Assembly: GCA_027028245.1 (NCBI GenBank)
Contig: JALVJO010000049.1
Coordinates: 1 to 40,598 of the forward strand
DNA length: 40,598 nucleotides
Reading direction: 5' to 3'
From: Deltaproteobacteria bacterium
GTDB taxonomy: Bacteria; Desulfobacterota; Dissulfuribacteria; Dissulfuribacterales; QOAL01
Positions 19,008 through 30,272 of the stretch are shown here, piece by piece. Under the pieces are notes generated by a model that saw only the letters and a program-made list of their open reading frames with translations, ran no database searches and was not told the DNA's origin. The position numbers and the translations under genes were made by a program. Position 1 is the stretch's first letter, and each line of letters opens with the position of its first letter.

Positions 19008-19154
19008 GACCATGCCTGAAATTACCAAATTAACATTATGCTTTTAACGTAATTTATTTATAATAAATTGTCAATTCCCCAAAAAAACCGCCCCGAAGCA
19101 TAGTTGAAACATAATAATGGCATGGTTTACCCTGTTGCCTAGCAGCCATCCAGC

Positions 19155-21107
19155 TCAGTTTGATTCAGCCATTAATTCATGCACCCTGGCCGCTGCCTCT
19201 GCTGGTGAATCCAGCCTTTCAAGACAAGTCGTTCCCCTGCATATCCTGAATCCTTCACCTGCTTCCGGGCGCAGCAATACAAAGGGGTAACCGGCACTTC
19301 CAAGTAGCGGCCTTATCTTTTCCAGGGAACCTGCCTCTCCATGTATTACTATGTCAGGGGCCTGCATCCTGACAGCATTTGCCACGAATGCAGCGTGCCC
19401 TAATGGGAAGGAAATCATATTTGACGCGGCTTTTTCAATACTCTTTGAAGCGGTCTCAAGCCAATCGGGCTCACCCTCCACAGTGCCGAGGGTGATCAAG
19501 GCAGACACCATCACGGCTGCACTGGAAGGATAGGCGGAATCTGCGGATTTGGCCCGGACGGGAAAATCTCCCGTGCTGAAATACCATGAGCCTTCATGGT
19601 AAAAGAGCTCTACTGCCTGTCGTGCAAGGAGCTTTGCCCTTTGCAGAAACCTCGAATCAAGGGTTTCCTGATAGGCAGTAAGCATGGCATCTGCCAGGAA
19701 AGCGTAGTCGTCCAGAAATGCCCTTATTACAGGTTCGGAATCGGGCATGCTGCTGTGATAAAGCACCCCCTCCCTGAACATCTTTTCAAAAAGAGTGTCG
19801 GCGCATCTTATGGCCGGTTCCCTGAACCTGTCTTGGGACCGGGACAGAAAAAACAGCGCCTTCAGCATCATCGCATTCCAGGCAGTTATCACCTTGTGGT
19901 CAATAGACGGATAGGGGCGGCTTGCCCTTATGGCAGAAAGTACTGCCATTGCCCTCTCTAACCATTGGGGTCTCATCTTTCCCCGGAGCCTTACGATATT
20001 AGAGCCCTCAAAATTCCCGTATTTCGTGATGGAAAGGGCAGAAGCAACTTCCCTTGCCTGCTCCTCAGTGAACCCTCCCTCTTCAACAAGGGCGTCCAGG
20101 ACTTCCCTGTATGAATAGACAAAATACCTGCCTTCCTCCCCCTGGCTGTCAGCATCGCTGGAGGAGAAAAAAAGCCCGTTTTTCTGCATCTTGTCCAGCA
20201 TGAAGCGCGCAGTATGCACTGCGGTTTCAAGAAAGGATTTCTGTCCACTTAGCTGCCAGGCCCTGAAATAACTTTCGCAGAGAAGGCCGTTATCATAGGT
20301 CATCTTCTCAAAATGAGGGACCAGCCACTTTTCATCCACGCTGTATCGGCAGAAACCGCCGTCAACCAGATCGTAGAGCCCGCCTGCGGCCATGCACTCC
20401 AGGCTGTGGAGTGCCATTTTTACTGCCATGTCACTTCCCTGGAACCGGCCGATTACCAAAAGCAGGTTAATTATGGATGCTGACGGGAACTTGGGTGCAT
20501 GTGAAAATCCCCCGTATTCCGGATCATAAGCGGATACAGCCTGATCCAGGAAACGTCTTCCAATATCCGGGGGGACTGCAGACGCCTGCCCATCACCTTC
20601 TTCCTGCAAGGCCTCGAGGTATTCAAGGACCTGGGAGCCTCCCTTTTCCAGTAAGGTCGGCCTTTCCATCCAGGCATTTTGAATCATTCGGATAAGATCC
20701 AGGAAGCCCGTAACCCCTTCCCTGCTCCTTGGGGGAACGTAGGTGGCAGCGAATACCGGCTTCATGGATGGGGTAAGGAAAATTGAAAGCGGCCAGCCTC
20801 CTGCCCTGCTGTTCATGACCTGAAAGACCTCCTGGAAGTACTTGTCGATATCAGGCCTTTCTTCCCGGTCCACCTTGATACAGACCATGTGGCTGTTCAA
20901 AAATTCCGCTATTTCCCTGTCTTCGAATACCTCCCTTTCCATGACATGGCACCAGTGGCATGAACTGTAACCAATTGAAAGAAATATAGGCAGATTGAGG
21001 GTGCGGGATCGTTCAAAGGCATCCTGGCACCAAGGGTACCAGTTTACAGGATTATGGGCATGCTGCCGCAGATAAGGAGATGTTTCAGAGGCAAGTCTGT
21101 TGGCCAT
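19155..21107 (-). CDS. Thioredoxin-domain protein, YyaL/SPATA20-like (DUF255)
   Basis: [60 protein letters not shown]. Confidence 0.92.
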   Translation of the reverse strand: MANRLASETSPYLRQHAHNPVNWYPWCQDAFERSRTLNLPIFLSIGYSSCHWCHVMEREVFEDREIAEFLNSHMVCIKVDREERPDIDKYFQEVFQVMNSRAGGWPLSIFLTPSMKPVFAATYVPPRSREGVTGFLDLIRMIQNAWMERPTLLEKGGSQVLEYLEALQEEGDGQASAVPPDIGRRFLDQAVSAYDPEYGGFSHAPKFPSASIINLLLVIGRFQGSDMAVKMALHSLECMAAGGLYDLVDGGFCRYSVDEKWLVPHFEKMTYDNGLLCESYFRAWQLSGQKSFLETAVHTARFMLDKMQKNGLFFSSSDADSQGEEGRYFVYSYREVLDALVEEGGFTEEQAREVASALSITKYGNFEGSNIVRLRGKMRPQWLERAMAVLSAIRASRPYPSIDHKVITAWNAMMLKALFFLSRSQDRFREPAIRCADTLFEKMFREGVLYHSSMPDSEPVIRAFLDDYAFLADAMLTAYQETLDSRFLQRAKLLARQAVELFYHEGSWYFSTGDFPVRAKSADSAYPSSAAVMVSALITLGTVEGEPDWLETASKSIEKAASNMISFPLGHAAFVANAVRMQAPDIVIHGEAGSLEKIRPLLGSAGYPFVLLRPEAGEGFRICRGTTCLERLDSPAEAAARVHELMAESN

Positions 21108-21145
21108 TTTCCCGGACACCTGCAAAATTTACCATGAGTTCAAGG

Positions 21146-21640
21146 TCAGTCCTTTACCCGGATATCCCTCAGCTCATCTGTTGAAAAAGGCTCTGCCCCG
21201 GTCAGCGCCTTTATCTCAAGCAGCCAGAAACCGGAAGTGCCCCTTTCGATCTTTCTGCCTAACCATGCAGATATCCAGTGGCTGTGTTCGGCTAAATTGT
21301 AGAAACGGGAATCAATACCGAAAAAGCCGTCAAGAAAATGTACTATTTGGTGAAGCTCTTTTGACAAATAACCCTGGGGCAGTTTCTTAATGTCATCCAG
21401 GGTCAGATAGCCTTCTGCCTTCAGGAAATCGACAGAATCCTGCAGGAATTTCCTGTTGTTTTCTACTGCAGCGGAAACTGCAGCTGGAAAATCATGATCT
21501 TCTGAACTCTTCGATATATCTGCCAGGAGGTTGACCTCATGGTAATGAATCAGCTGGTAGTCTTCCAGAAAGGCCTTGATCTTATTCCAGGCCGAATCCA
21601 TGTCGCCAGCCTTGACCAGGAAGGAATGAAAGACTTCCAT
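21146..21640 (-). CDS. Hypothetical protein
   Basis: 164 aa ORF, co-oriented with its neighbours, with protein-like composition; no family recognised. Confidence 0.6.
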   Translation of the reverse strand: MEVFHSFLVKAGDMDSAWNKIKAFLEDYQLIHYHEVNLLADISKSSEDHDFPAAVSAAVENNRKFLQDSVDFLKAEGYLTLDDIKKLPQGYLSKELHQIVHFLDGFFGIDSRFYNLAEHSHWISAWLGRKIERGTSGFWLLEIKALTGAEPFSTDELRDIRVKD

Positions 21641-21733
21641 GCCTGTCAGCCAATGTCCTGCAGGGAGCAGTTATAAAACCACAGGGCCTCGATAAAGGTA
21701 CTGCGCCCATGCATCAGCAAGATGTTCCCATGC

Positions 21734-22321
21734 CTATTCTCCTCCCGAAGTTTGTGTTTTATGGCCCTGTGAGGACGGCCGAGAGGAAAGCCTCTTGTAT
21801 TTTTCCAGCAGGTAGATCACTGCAAAGACACATATTATTACTATCAAGGTAATCCAGACGTACTGCTCCAGGTATCCACCGAACAGACCTGCGATAAACA
21901 TCATCACCCCGACTGCTGCAAAGCTCCAGCTTATCCTGTAGCCGTCCAGAAAGGTTGAAAACCCCAGGGTGAGCAGTATTACAAGCCCTGTATTCTCGTA
22001 ATTCAGCCGCCCCATGTTGAGAAGAAGAAATATACCGGCCACGGCTGCCAGGGTGGCTCCCCAATGGACAAGCTGAATCACGAGCATCTTTCGGACAGGT
22101 TCACCCATACGTTTCGACCTTGCCCATCCTATGACCATACCGGTTATTGCAAGAATTACCGTCATGGCTCCCCAGTAACGATAACTTTCCAGCGGCCTGA
22201 AATTGGTTACGCCTATGCCCAGGATGGAAAGGGCAAACACCACGAAAAGGGCTATCTCTTCCATTCCGATTCGGTATTTCCTGCCGGCAGTATCCTGTTT
22301 CTCGTTCATTTCCTTGTCCAT
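21734..22321 (-). CDS. Hypothetical multi-pass membrane protein
   Basis: 195 aa with several hydrophobic segments; starts 4 nt after the stop of the DUF308-like gene. Confidence 0.7.
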   Translation of the reverse strand: MDKEMNEKQDTAGRKYRIGMEEIALFVVFALSILGIGVTNFRPLESYRYWGAMTVILAITGMVIGWARSKRMGEPVRKMLVIQLVHWGATLAAVAGIFLLLNMGRLNYENTGLVILLTLGFSTFLDGYRISWSFAAVGVMMFIAGLFGGYLEQYVWITLIVIICVFAVIYLLEKYKRLSSRPSSQGHKTQTSGGE

Positions 22322-22324
22322 GAA

Positions 22325-22891
22325 CTATAGCCCTCCCTGGTCCAGTTCCCTTTCGGCCTTCTTAAGCTTTATGCCCAGCATGAAAAGAGAAATACCGTCA
22401 AAGAGCAGGCTTATGCTGATATACAAGCCCAGAAATACCGGGGAAGTCGCTGGCCAGCCCACAAGAAGAAGAACAGCAAGGGTGAGCGAGAGCAAACCGT
22501 TCAAAAGAAGCCAGCCCCATCCCGGAGCAGGATAACGGACATAAGCCAGGCCGAACCCCGCGTAGGCATCTACCAGCAGATAAAATGTTACAAGCAGGGT
22601 AAAGGCCGCTATGCCAGCCCCCGGCTTTATCAGGAAAAGTGCCCCTACCAGGATTAGTATTACTGGCTTGAGCCACCCTATGAACGAGCGGGTATGGTAT
22701 TGGTAGCTGTAATAGGCAAAGAATATCCCGCCGGCAATCATGAGGATTCCCAAGAATATTTCAATGGTAAAGGAGACGATATGGGGTGCCAAGACACCTA
22801 TCACCCCAAGTGCAGCCAGCAAGACTCCTGCTACAAGGATTGATTTTTCAAAGGTCTTGATAAAATCCTGGGGGGCGTTTTTGTCTTCCAT
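22325..22891 (-). CDS. HdeD/DUF308-like membrane protein
   Basis: 188 aa; repeated short TM hairpins; GILMIAGGIFFAYYSYQYHTRSFIGWLKPVILILVGALFLIKPG; AGGAGG-like site upstream. Confidence 0.75.
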   Translation of the reverse strand: MEDKNAPQDFIKTFEKSILVAGVLLAALGVIGVLAPHIVSFTIEIFLGILMIAGGIFFAYYSYQYHTRSFIGWLKPVILILVGALFLIKPGAGIAAFTLLVTFYLLVDAYAGFGLAYVRYPAPGWGWLLLNGLLSLTLAVLLLVGWPATSPVFLGLYISISLLFDGISLFMLGIKLKKAERELDQGGL

Positions 22892-23476
22892 TTGATTTTC
22901 CTCCTTGGTTTTTCACAGTCACGGGGCCTTAAACTATTGTATCAATCGTACACTTAGACGGCAAAGAAAACAGCGAATTCTTATAATCGTGCCCATGCGG
23001 ACTGATAAGAACTGCAAGCCGTCCTTCTTGTAAAAAGATAAGCAAGCCCAGCAAAAAATCTACTGCATTAACCGCACATTCTGAAGAACCAAAGAAACAC
23101 AAACGAGCTGAGAATTGAAGCGTTTTTTAAAGGCTGTCCGGCAGCGCTGCCTGGTAAGTCAGTGACTTTTGGGCCCGAAACGAAACGGCTGGAGACAGGA
23201 TGTTCTTTTCTTGTATTCCCGGAATGCGCCACCGAAACATTCCCTCACTTCTTTTTCTTCTTGAGGGATAATAACAAATGCGGCAATGAAAAAATCTGTT
23301 CCTGCCAGGATGAAAAGAGCAGCCGGTTAAGACGGCAGTGACTGCAGGATAGCCCCTTACCCAGCCTCTTGATCAGGCAGGGAAACAGTCGCAGAGGCAG
23401 CCAAGGGGTATAAGCGGCCAGACCGGAAGGATGCCCAAGGCCATGAAACCCGATATACAGTTCAATATGAAAAAAT

Positions 23477-23511
23477 ATCCAGAATCATGCCGCAAAGGCA
23501 TGGTTCTGGAT
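23477..23511 (-). terminator. Rho-independent terminator downstream of hisD
   Basis: 15 bp stem ATCCAGAATCATGCC / GGCATGGTTCTGGAT (one wobble) with a 5 nt loop; on the minus strand it is followed by a T-rich tract (ATTTTTTC). Confidence 0.8.
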
Positions 23512-23537
23512 GATCCATTATCAAGAGATGCTTATAT

Positions 23538-24863
23538 TTAGCTTCTGTCCTTTTTCAGCCTGATCCCTACAGAGCGCTCATGGGCAGTGAGACCTTCGAT
23601 TCGCGCCAGATTCATGACGTCTTCTGCATCCTCCAGGAATGCGTCCCTGGAATAGGATATGATGCTCGAGCGCTTAAGAAAGGTTTCTACCCCCAGGGCC
23701 GATGAAAAACGGGCGGTTCCCATGGTAGGCAGCACATGGTTTGGGCCTGCGATATAGTCCCCTACTGGTTCAGGACTGTAGCTGCCCAGAAATACGGCGC
23801 CGGCATGACGTATCATGGGCAGAAGCGCCCAGGGCCTTCGCACCAGGAGTTCCAGGTGTTCAGGTCCCACCCTGTTGGCCATTTCTGCAGCCTTTTCCAG
23901 GGTTTCAACCACCAGAACCAGCCCGTTTGATTCAAGGGATTTTCTGGCTGTTTCTGCCCTGGCCAGGTTCTCCATCTGGTTATAGAGCTCTGAACAGGTC
24001 TTTTCGGCGATTTCTCCTGATATAGTTAAAAGCACAGAGGTGGCCATGGGGTCGTGTTCTGCCTGGGAAAGCATATCAGCGGCGATGAAGGAAGGATCTG
24101 CAGAATCGTCTGCTATGATAAGTATCTCGCTGGGCCCTGCCACCATGTCTATGCCAACGCTGCCGGCAATCATCTTCTTGGCCACTGTAACGAAAATGTT
24201 GCCGGGACCTGCCACAACATCCACGGGCCTTATGGTTTCAGTGCCGTAGGCCATTGCCGCAATGGCCCAGGCGCTGCCCATTCTGTAGATTTCACTTACC
24301 CCTGCCTCCCTTGCTGCCACAAGAAGGTACGGGTTGACGCTTCCATCCTTTCCCGGAGGAGTTGCCAGCACCAGCCTTTTTACTCCGGCTGTCCGGGCGG
24401 GTACTGCATTCATCAGCACCGAGGATACCAGGGGGGTGCTCCCTCCTGTGCCGCCTGGCACATAGAGGCCGGCCGCATCCACGGGGACCACCATCTGACC
24501 GAGAATGCTGCCGTCAGAACCGGTATCAAACCAGGAGACAGGCATTTGTTTCCCGTGAAACGCCTCAATCTTTGAAAGGGCCTTCCTGACACTTTCAAGA
24601 ATCCTGGGATCAACCCTGGAATACGCCCTGTCAATCTCGTCTTCTGCCACACACAGCATGGATACATCAAAATCCGGGCAGTCGAATCTTTTCGTATAAT
24701 CAGCAACAGCCCGGTCTCCGGCATCCCGAACATCCTTTATTATGTCCCGAACCGAGGCCTCAACCTCGGCCGGGATCTCAAACTGCCTGCTTAAAAGGGC
24801 GGAAAACCCCTCCTTTCCAGGGGGGCTTTCCGCTTCCAGCGGTTCCAGTATAGCTTGGCTCAT
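23538..24863 (-). CDS. hisD: Histidinol dehydrogenase
   Basis: 441 aa; VPVDAAGLYVPGGTGGSTPLVSSVLMNAVPARTAGV, GPSEILIIADDSADPSFIAADMLSQAEHDP, VGPEHLEL. Confidence 0.97.
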   Translation of the reverse strand: MSQAILEPLEAESPPGKEGFSALLSRQFEIPAEVEASVRDIIKDVRDAGDRAVADYTKRFDCPDFDVSMLCVAEDEIDRAYSRVDPRILESVRKALSKIEAFHGKQMPVSWFDTGSDGSILGQMVVPVDAAGLYVPGGTGGSTPLVSSVLMNAVPARTAGVKRLVLATPPGKDGSVNPYLLVAAREAGVSEIYRMGSAWAIAAMAYGTETIRPVDVVAGPGNIFVTVAKKMIAGSVGIDMVAGPSEILIIADDSADPSFIAADMLSQAEHDPMATSVLLTISGEIAEKTCSELYNQMENLARAETARKSLESNGLVLVVETLEKAAEMANRVGPEHLELLVRRPWALLPMIRHAGAVFLGSYSPEPVGDYIAGPNHVLPTMGTARFSSALGVETFLKRSSIISYSRDAFLEDAEDVMNLARIEGLTAHERSVGIRLKKDRS

Positions 24864-24878
24864 CTATCTGTACCCCGA

Positions 24879-26345
24879 TCAGGGAAGCCTCAGGGCAACA
24901 TAACGGCTCATGTCTCCATCTCTTATCTTGAACAGGACCCTCTTGGTCTTGCGGGATTTTGACAATGCCTTGAGGAATTCATTTACAGTGTGGACTTTAA
25001 TCCGGTTGACTTCCTCTATGAGCTGTCCAGGCTGGATGCCAACGCCGGCGGCAAGGCTGCCCGGCTCCACCTCGGCCACCAGCACGCCCTGGCCCTCATG
25101 GTATCCGAACTGTTGGGCCAGATCAGATGTAAGTTCCTGGACCACAAGCCCCAGCTGTTTCAATATCTCATGCTTGCTCATGGCAACCGTGACTCCGCCT
25201 GGTTTTTCTTCAATGGTAACGGTTACCTTCTTTTTCTTGTCTTCTCTGAGGATGAGGAAATTCACCTTTGTCCCAGGAGGAGTAAGGGCGATCTTGTTCC
25301 TGAGTTCCCCGATGTCGTAGACCTTATGTCCGTTCATCTCGAGGATTATGTCGCCGCTTTTCAGCCCGGCCTTCTTTGCAGGAGAATTCTCGGCCACCTC
25401 TGAGATAAGAACGCCTTCGGTTTTCTTCAGGCCGAACGACTTGGCAAGATCCTCGTCAATCTCCTGTATGACTACTCCGAGCCAGCCCCTGACCACCTTT
25501 CCGTTCTTTATGAGCTGGTCCTTTACGGCCTTGGCCATGTTTATGGGGATGGCAAAACCGATTCCCATGTAGCCTCCGCTCCTTGAAAAGATGGCAGAAT
25601 TGATGCCTATGGCCTCGCCATGGATGTTGATCAGCGGACCGCCGGAGTTGCCCGGGTTGATGGCAGCATCTGTCTGGATATAGTCTTCATAGTCGGTAAT
25701 ACCAAGCCTGCTCCTGCCCTTGGCGCTTACAACCCCCACAGTAACCGTCTGGGTAAGACCGAAGGGATTACCGATGGCGATTACCCATTCCCCTACCTGG
25801 AGGGCATCCGAATTGCCGAGGGGGAGCACAGGCAGGTCCTTGGCGTCTATCTTTATTACTGCCACGTCCGACTGCGGGTCCTTGCCGATTACCTTGGCCT
25901 TGAATTTCCTGCCGTCGGCAAGTTTCACGCTGATGCTGTCTGCCTCGCCTACCACGTGATTATTTGTCAGGATGTAACCATCCTTGCTGATGATAAATCC
26001 TGACCCCTGGCCCCTCTGCTTGAATTTCCTGGGGCGCTGCCGCAACTGAGGGCCGAAAAACCTCTGGAAAAAGGGATCATTGAACATGCCGAAGGGATCC
26101 TGCCCAAAGGGAGAAGGGCCCTGCTCAATGGTCTTTTCCACCTGGACAAATACTACTGCCGGCATGGCTTCCTTGACGATTTCAGCTATGGCCTGGGAAG
26201 TCCTGGAAAGGAGTTCTATGTTTTCATCTTCCTGGGCGGTCCTGGCAGATACTTGCCCAGTGCATGCCAGGCTGAAAAAAAACAACATCGAAAGGATGAA
26301 GGAGGCGGCTTGGTGCCTCCTAAGGGTTAAACTACGAGTTTTCAT
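24879..26345 (-). CDS. Periplasmic serine protease Do/HtrA (DegP/DegQ family) with two PDZ domains
   Basis: GSGFIISKDGYILTNNHVV, INPGNSGGPLINIHGEAIGINSAIF catalytic motif, two C-terminal PDZ-like repeats. Start 26345 overlaps the end of ftsH. Confidence 0.95.
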   Translation of the reverse strand: MKTRSLTLRRHQAASFILSMLFFFSLACTGQVSARTAQEDENIELLSRTSQAIAEIVKEAMPAVVFVQVEKTIEQGPSPFGQDPFGMFNDPFFQRFFGPQLRQRPRKFKQRGQGSGFIISKDGYILTNNHVVGEADSISVKLADGRKFKAKVIGKDPQSDVAVIKIDAKDLPVLPLGNSDALQVGEWVIAIGNPFGLTQTVTVGVVSAKGRSRLGITDYEDYIQTDAAINPGNSGGPLINIHGEAIGINSAIFSRSGGYMGIGFAIPINMAKAVKDQLIKNGKVVRGWLGVVIQEIDEDLAKSFGLKKTEGVLISEVAENSPAKKAGLKSGDIILEMNGHKVYDIGELRNKIALTPPGTKVNFLILREDKKKKVTVTIEEKPGGVTVAMSKHEILKQLGLVVQELTSDLAQQFGYHEGQGVLVAEVEPGSLAAGVGIQPGQLIEEVNRIKVHTVNEFLKALSKSRKTKRVLFKIRDGDMSRYVALRLP

Positions 26346-28347
26346 TTGAATCCTCCTTGTGCACGTGATTGTCGGCATCTATTCCGGCAAGCTTCCTGAA
26401 CTCGTCTGCACTCATTACTTCCTCTACCAGAAGCTTGGCAGAGACGGTTTCAAGGGCCTGTCTGTGATCCCGTATAATGGAGAGGGCCCTTTGGTACTGC
26501 TCTCTTAAGACCCTTCTGACCTCGCTGTCAACTTCTGCCTGGAGCTCAGGGCTGATATTCTGCTGCTCCGGCATTCCAGGCACCTTTAGAAAGGGGGATG
26601 TTTCCCTGGTAAGGGCAACCGGCCCGATCTTGTCGCTCATACCGAAGCGGCAAACCATTCCCCTTGCCATTTCCGTGGCAACTTCCAGGTCATTTTGGGC
26701 GCCGGAGCTTATCTCCTTAAAGACAACTTCTTCAGCCGCCCTGCCCCCGAGGGAGACGCAGATCTTGTCCAAAAGCTCGTTCTTGGTCATCAGATAGCGC
26801 TCTTCCTCAGGAAGCTGCAGGGTATATCCAAGGGCTGCCTTCCCCCGGGGAATGATTGAAATCTTTGCCACAGGTGCGGCATTGGGGCAGTGAAAGGCCA
26901 CCAAGGCATGCCCTGATTCATGATAGGCCACCCTTTTCCGCTCCTTTTCTCCAAGGCGCCTGCTTTTTCTTTCAGGCCCTGCAAAGACCTTTTCTACAGC
27001 AGCCTCGAAATGCGCCTGGGTGATACGGCTGGCACCTTCCTTTGCTGCCAGCAGGGCTGCCTCATTCACTATATTGGCCAAGTCTGCCCCTGAAAAACCC
27101 GGCGTTCTAAGGGCAATGGATTTTAGATCCACGTCAGGGGCCAGGGGCTTGCCCCGGCAGTGAACCTTGAGTATCGCCTCCCTGCCCTGGACATCCGGGG
27201 CGTCCAGGACCACCTGGCGGTCAAACCTGCCGGGCCTCAAGAGTGCAGGGTCAAGTATTTCCGGCCTGTTGGTGGCGGCAAGGAGGATAACCCCGATATT
27301 GGGCTCAAACCCGTCCATTTCCACCAGGAGCTGGTTGAGCGTCTGCTCCCGTTCCTCATGTCCTCCGCCCACGAGACCTGCCCCCCTGAATTTTCCTATG
27401 GCATCTATTTCGTCCACAAAGATGATACACGGGGCATTCTTTTTTGCCTGGTTGAAAAGATCCCTTACCCTTGCAGCACCTACGCCCACGAACATCTCGA
27501 CAAATTCCGAGCCGGAGATGCTGTAAAAGGGGACTCCGGCTTCTCCTGCCAGGGCCCTGGCAAGAAGGGTCTTTCCTGTCCCGGGCGGTCCCACCAGGAG
27601 CACACCCTTGGGGATCTTTGCCCCAAGTGCCTCGAATTTTTGGGGTCTCTTGAGGAATTCCACTACCTCCTTGAGCTCTTCCTTGGCCTCTTCACACCCG
27701 GCCACGTCCTGGAAGCGCACCCCTGTATCCTTTTCCACTGCAACTTTTGCCTTTGACTTTCCTATGGAAAGCAGGCCGCTGCCGGGAGAGCCCATACCGC
27801 GCATGAGGAAAAACCATAGTCCTATCCAGAAGGCTATGGGGACAATGGTGCCCCAGAATATCTCTCCTATCATGCTGCTCTTCACCCCGGAATATTCCAC
27901 ACCCTGGGCGTCGAGCTCTTCCACAAGCTTGTTGTCTTTTACCCTCACCGTCCTGAAAAGGACGAGATTTTCCTTTTGGGAGGAAGAAGAAGACAGTTTC
28001 TTGAGTATCTCGTCAAGGGATGGACGCTGGGCGGGATTCAAGAAATCCAGAGGGCCTCCCTGGGCCGGCGGAGCAGATTCAATTTCCTGTATATGGGCCC
28101 TTAGTTCCTTGAGTTCCTTTTCGGAACCAGTAAACATGATTCCCCGTATTTCATCCTCTGTAAGTCGCACCTCCAGGATCCTGCCTTGCTTCAAAAAATC
28201 CTTGAACTGCGAATAGGGGATCTGCTTGGTCTGAATTGTGAGCAGGATCTGGGGGAGCACCATTATGATGATCAGCCCCAAGAGCCAGTAGACAGCGGTG
28301 AAAAGGAGCTTTTTCTTGTTTTTCTGTTCCTTTTTTTCCTGTTTCAT
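26332..28347 (-). CDS. ftsH: ATP-dependent zinc metalloprotease FtsH
   Basis: 671 aa; [25 protein letters not shown] region [22 protein letters not shown], zinc motif [10 protein letters not shown]. Confidence 0.97.
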   Translation of the reverse strand: MKQEKKEQKNKKKLLFTAVYWLLGLIIIMVLPQILLTIQTKQIPYSQFKDFLKQGRILEVRLTEDEIRGIMFTGSEKELKELRAHIQEIESAPPAQGGPLDFLNPAQRPSLDEILKKLSSSSSQKENLVLFRTVRVKDNKLVEELDAQGVEYSGVKSSMIGEIFWGTIVPIAFWIGLWFFLMRGMGSPGSGLLSIGKSKAKVAVEKDTGVRFQDVAGCEEAKEELKEVVEFLKRPQKFEALGAKIPKGVLLVGPPGTGKTLLARALAGEAGVPFYSISGSEFVEMFVGVGAARVRDLFNQAKKNAPCIIFVDEIDAIGKFRGAGLVGGGHEEREQTLNQLLVEMDGFEPNIGVILLAATNRPEILDPALLRPGRFDRQVVLDAPDVQGREAILKVHCRGKPLAPDVDLKSIALRTPGFSGADLANIVNEAALLAAKEGASRITQAHFEAAVEKVFAGPERKSRRLGEKERKRVAYHESGHALVAFHCPNAAPVAKISIIPRGKAALGYTLQLPEEERYLMTKNELLDKICVSLGGRAAEEVVFKEISSGAQNDLEVATEMARGMVCRFGMSDKIGPVALTRETSPFLKVPGMPEQQNISPELQAEVDSEVRRVLREQYQRALSIIRDHRQALETVSAKLLVEEVMSADEFRKLAGIDADNHVHKEDSNENS

Positions 28348-28456
28348 TGAATAAAATGGGGCATATTGAAAAAGTTAAAACGCTGGAGACATCAACGAGG
28401 ACCATATGGATCTGGACGAAAAAACAATGATCACTCGCCGCAACATTTTCAAGAGA

Positions 28457-29083
28457 TTATTTCAAGTGTCCCTTTTCTCTGATCTTTTTCAAGATGATTT
28501 CTGCGGCTTCTTTGGATAAGCGTTCCTGCGGCAAGGCTGCATCCATTCTTATAATACAGTCTTCCTGCATGGAGGAAAATATCCGGGCCACCTTTTTGAG
28601 ATAGTCAACCTCCTCGAAGTTGTTCACCTTCTCGCCGCGTCCTTCTGTAATACGCTTCACTGCCTGTTCTGGAGGAAGTTCCAGAAAGAAACAGATATCC
28701 GGCACCAGGGCAAAAGAGATATTCTGCTCCAGGATCTTTTCCGGATCGAGGCCCCTTGCCCCCTGGTACGCTGCCGTGGAAAAATAATACCGATCGCATA
28801 TGACAACCCGGCCGGCTTCCAGGGCTGGTATAACAGTATCTCTGAGGTGTTCCTTCCTGTCCTTGATAAAAAGGGCAAGCTCCTCTTCGGGACTCATCCT
28901 TTTGGCAGCGGTGAAACTCCTTCGCAGTTTTCTTCCCCAGGTACCACGGGTTGGTTCGAAGGTAAGCAGTACGTCTATACCCTTTCTCCTCAGGATCTTG
29001 TAAAGATTAGCAACCAGGGTGCTCTTACCCGTGCCGTCTATGCCTTCCACCACGACAAAAAGGCCTGGATATGATTTTTTCAT
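28457..29083 (-). CDS. tmk: Thymidylate kinase
   Basis: FVVVEGIDGTGKSTLVANL P-loop, TFEPTRGTWGRKLR, VVICDRYYFSTAAYQGARG. ATG 29083 overlaps the Smr stop (ATGA). Confidence 0.92.
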   Translation of the reverse strand: MKKSYPGLFVVVEGIDGTGKSTLVANLYKILRRKGIDVLLTFEPTRGTWGRKLRRSFTAAKRMSPEEELALFIKDRKEHLRDTVIPALEAGRVVICDRYYFSTAAYQGARGLDPEKILEQNISFALVPDICFFLELPPEQAVKRITEGRGEKVNNFEEVDYLKKVARIFSSMQEDCIIRMDAALPQERLSKEAAEIILKKIREKGHLK

Positions 29084-29793
29084 CTCTTTTTTGTCTTTTT
29101 TGCAGGCCTTTTTCGAAGGAGAACATAGGTCACACCAGGTCCCCCGTCCCACGCCGGGGCACTGCAGTAGGCTAGTATGTACCGCCTGAACCTGCCCCTG
29201 TTCAGAAAGTTTTTGACCATTTCCTTAAGTACCGGCCTGCCTGGAGAGGACCTTCCTCGACCGTGTATATAGGCAATACAGCGCCTGTTGCTCATGAGGG
29301 AATCTGCCATAAAACCGTCGCATACCTTCAGCGCCTGGTCTGCGGTAAGGCCATGCAGCTCACAGTAAGCCTGTATGGCAAAATCACCCGATCTGAGTTT
29401 CTTTAAAAGGCGCCTGTCGGAATTGATCGGGGGACCGTCCATGTATTCCGGTATCTTTTCAACAGGAATGGGACGCTTGCCCTGGACAAGCTCCCTGAGC
29501 TCCTTGAGGGCCTCGACCTGTTCCCGATCTTCAGCAGGCAGTTTCTTTTCAGTATTTCCGGCACCGGCAGGAGGGCTGTTCCTTTTTTTTCCTTTTATGG
29601 GCATGACGCCGTTCATTGCCCTTAGAAACAATTCTTCGTCAGACAGGAGGCTTCTCCCAGGCACTTCCTGTTTATCCTGCTTTTTCACCGGCTTCTCTTT
29701 TAAGGCCTGAAGCTTCTCGGCAAGGCCTTCAAATGGTCTTATGGTAAGCCCTCCCCGGGAAGAGTCATGTTTTTTTGATTCTGCGTATTTCAC
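29080..29793 (-). CDS. Smr (MutS2 C-terminal-like) domain protein
   Basis: 237 aa; CELHGLTADQALKVCDGFM and IHGRGRSSPGRPVLKEMV, the LDLHG...HGxG Smr motifs. Confidence 0.87.
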   Translation of the reverse strand: MKYAESKKHDSSRGGLTIRPFEGLAEKLQALKEKPVKKQDKQEVPGRSLLSDEELFLRAMNGVMPIKGKKRNSPPAGAGNTEKKLPAEDREQVEALKELRELVQGKRPIPVEKIPEYMDGPPINSDRRLLKKLRSGDFAIQAYCELHGLTADQALKVCDGFMADSLMSNRRCIAYIHGRGRSSPGRPVLKEMVKNFLNRGRFRRYILAYCSAPAWDGGPGVTYVLLRKRPAKKTKKR

Positions 29794-29998
29794 TAAACCG
29801 GCTGCTTCCGAGTCAAGATTATAAAATTTTGTCTGGTTCTATAAAGACGATGTCTGTTTGCTTGTAACCTAACAGAATACTTCGCAGGGAATCAAGGCCG
29901 GCTGGTGCCCTGCCCGGGCAAGGTGCCTGAAGCCAGGATATGTGGTATTATCCCGGTTTGTGCAGTTTCTCTATATAGTTTTTAAACATACATGGACT

Positions 29999-30226
29999 AG
30001 GGAGCATTCCCAGTTTGTCCCTGGACGAAGAAGGGCAAGGAAGGTGCATTTCTTTCAAGGTTCACCAAGCCGCTGTGCAAGTTTCAAATTCCTCTCGAAT
30101 ACAGACATGGCCAATCTCGGCGGCTTGGCTGCGGCTGAAGTTGGCTTCCTTGTGGTGAAACCTTTCAAGAAACACTCCTTCCTTGCCAGCAGCACAAATA
30201 GGAGGCCAAACAGGAAATGCTTCCCT
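29999..30226. repeat. Foldback repeat element, copy 1
   Basis: Imperfect terminal inverted repeat AGGGAGCATT (29999-30008) / AATGCTTCCCT (30216-30226). Internal inverted repeat 30049-30069 / 30149-30172. The ~175 nt core (30001-30175) matches 34429-34604 at about 93% by eye. Confidence 0.85.
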
Positions 30227-30272
30227 CGGACTCGAGCAAACAAATACTTTTCTCATAATCTGAAGGCCTGTA

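Noticed and set aside
22892-23476. Cobalamin or similar riboswitch suggested by GGCTGGAGACAGG and GGGAAACAGTCGCAGAGGC
   Set aside because: Only isolated motif resemblance; I could not assemble a full riboswitch consensus on either strand.
24054-24575. 173-codon plus-strand ORF opposite hisD
   Set aside because: Shadow ORF of a highly conserved gene; Cys/His-rich low-quality translation.
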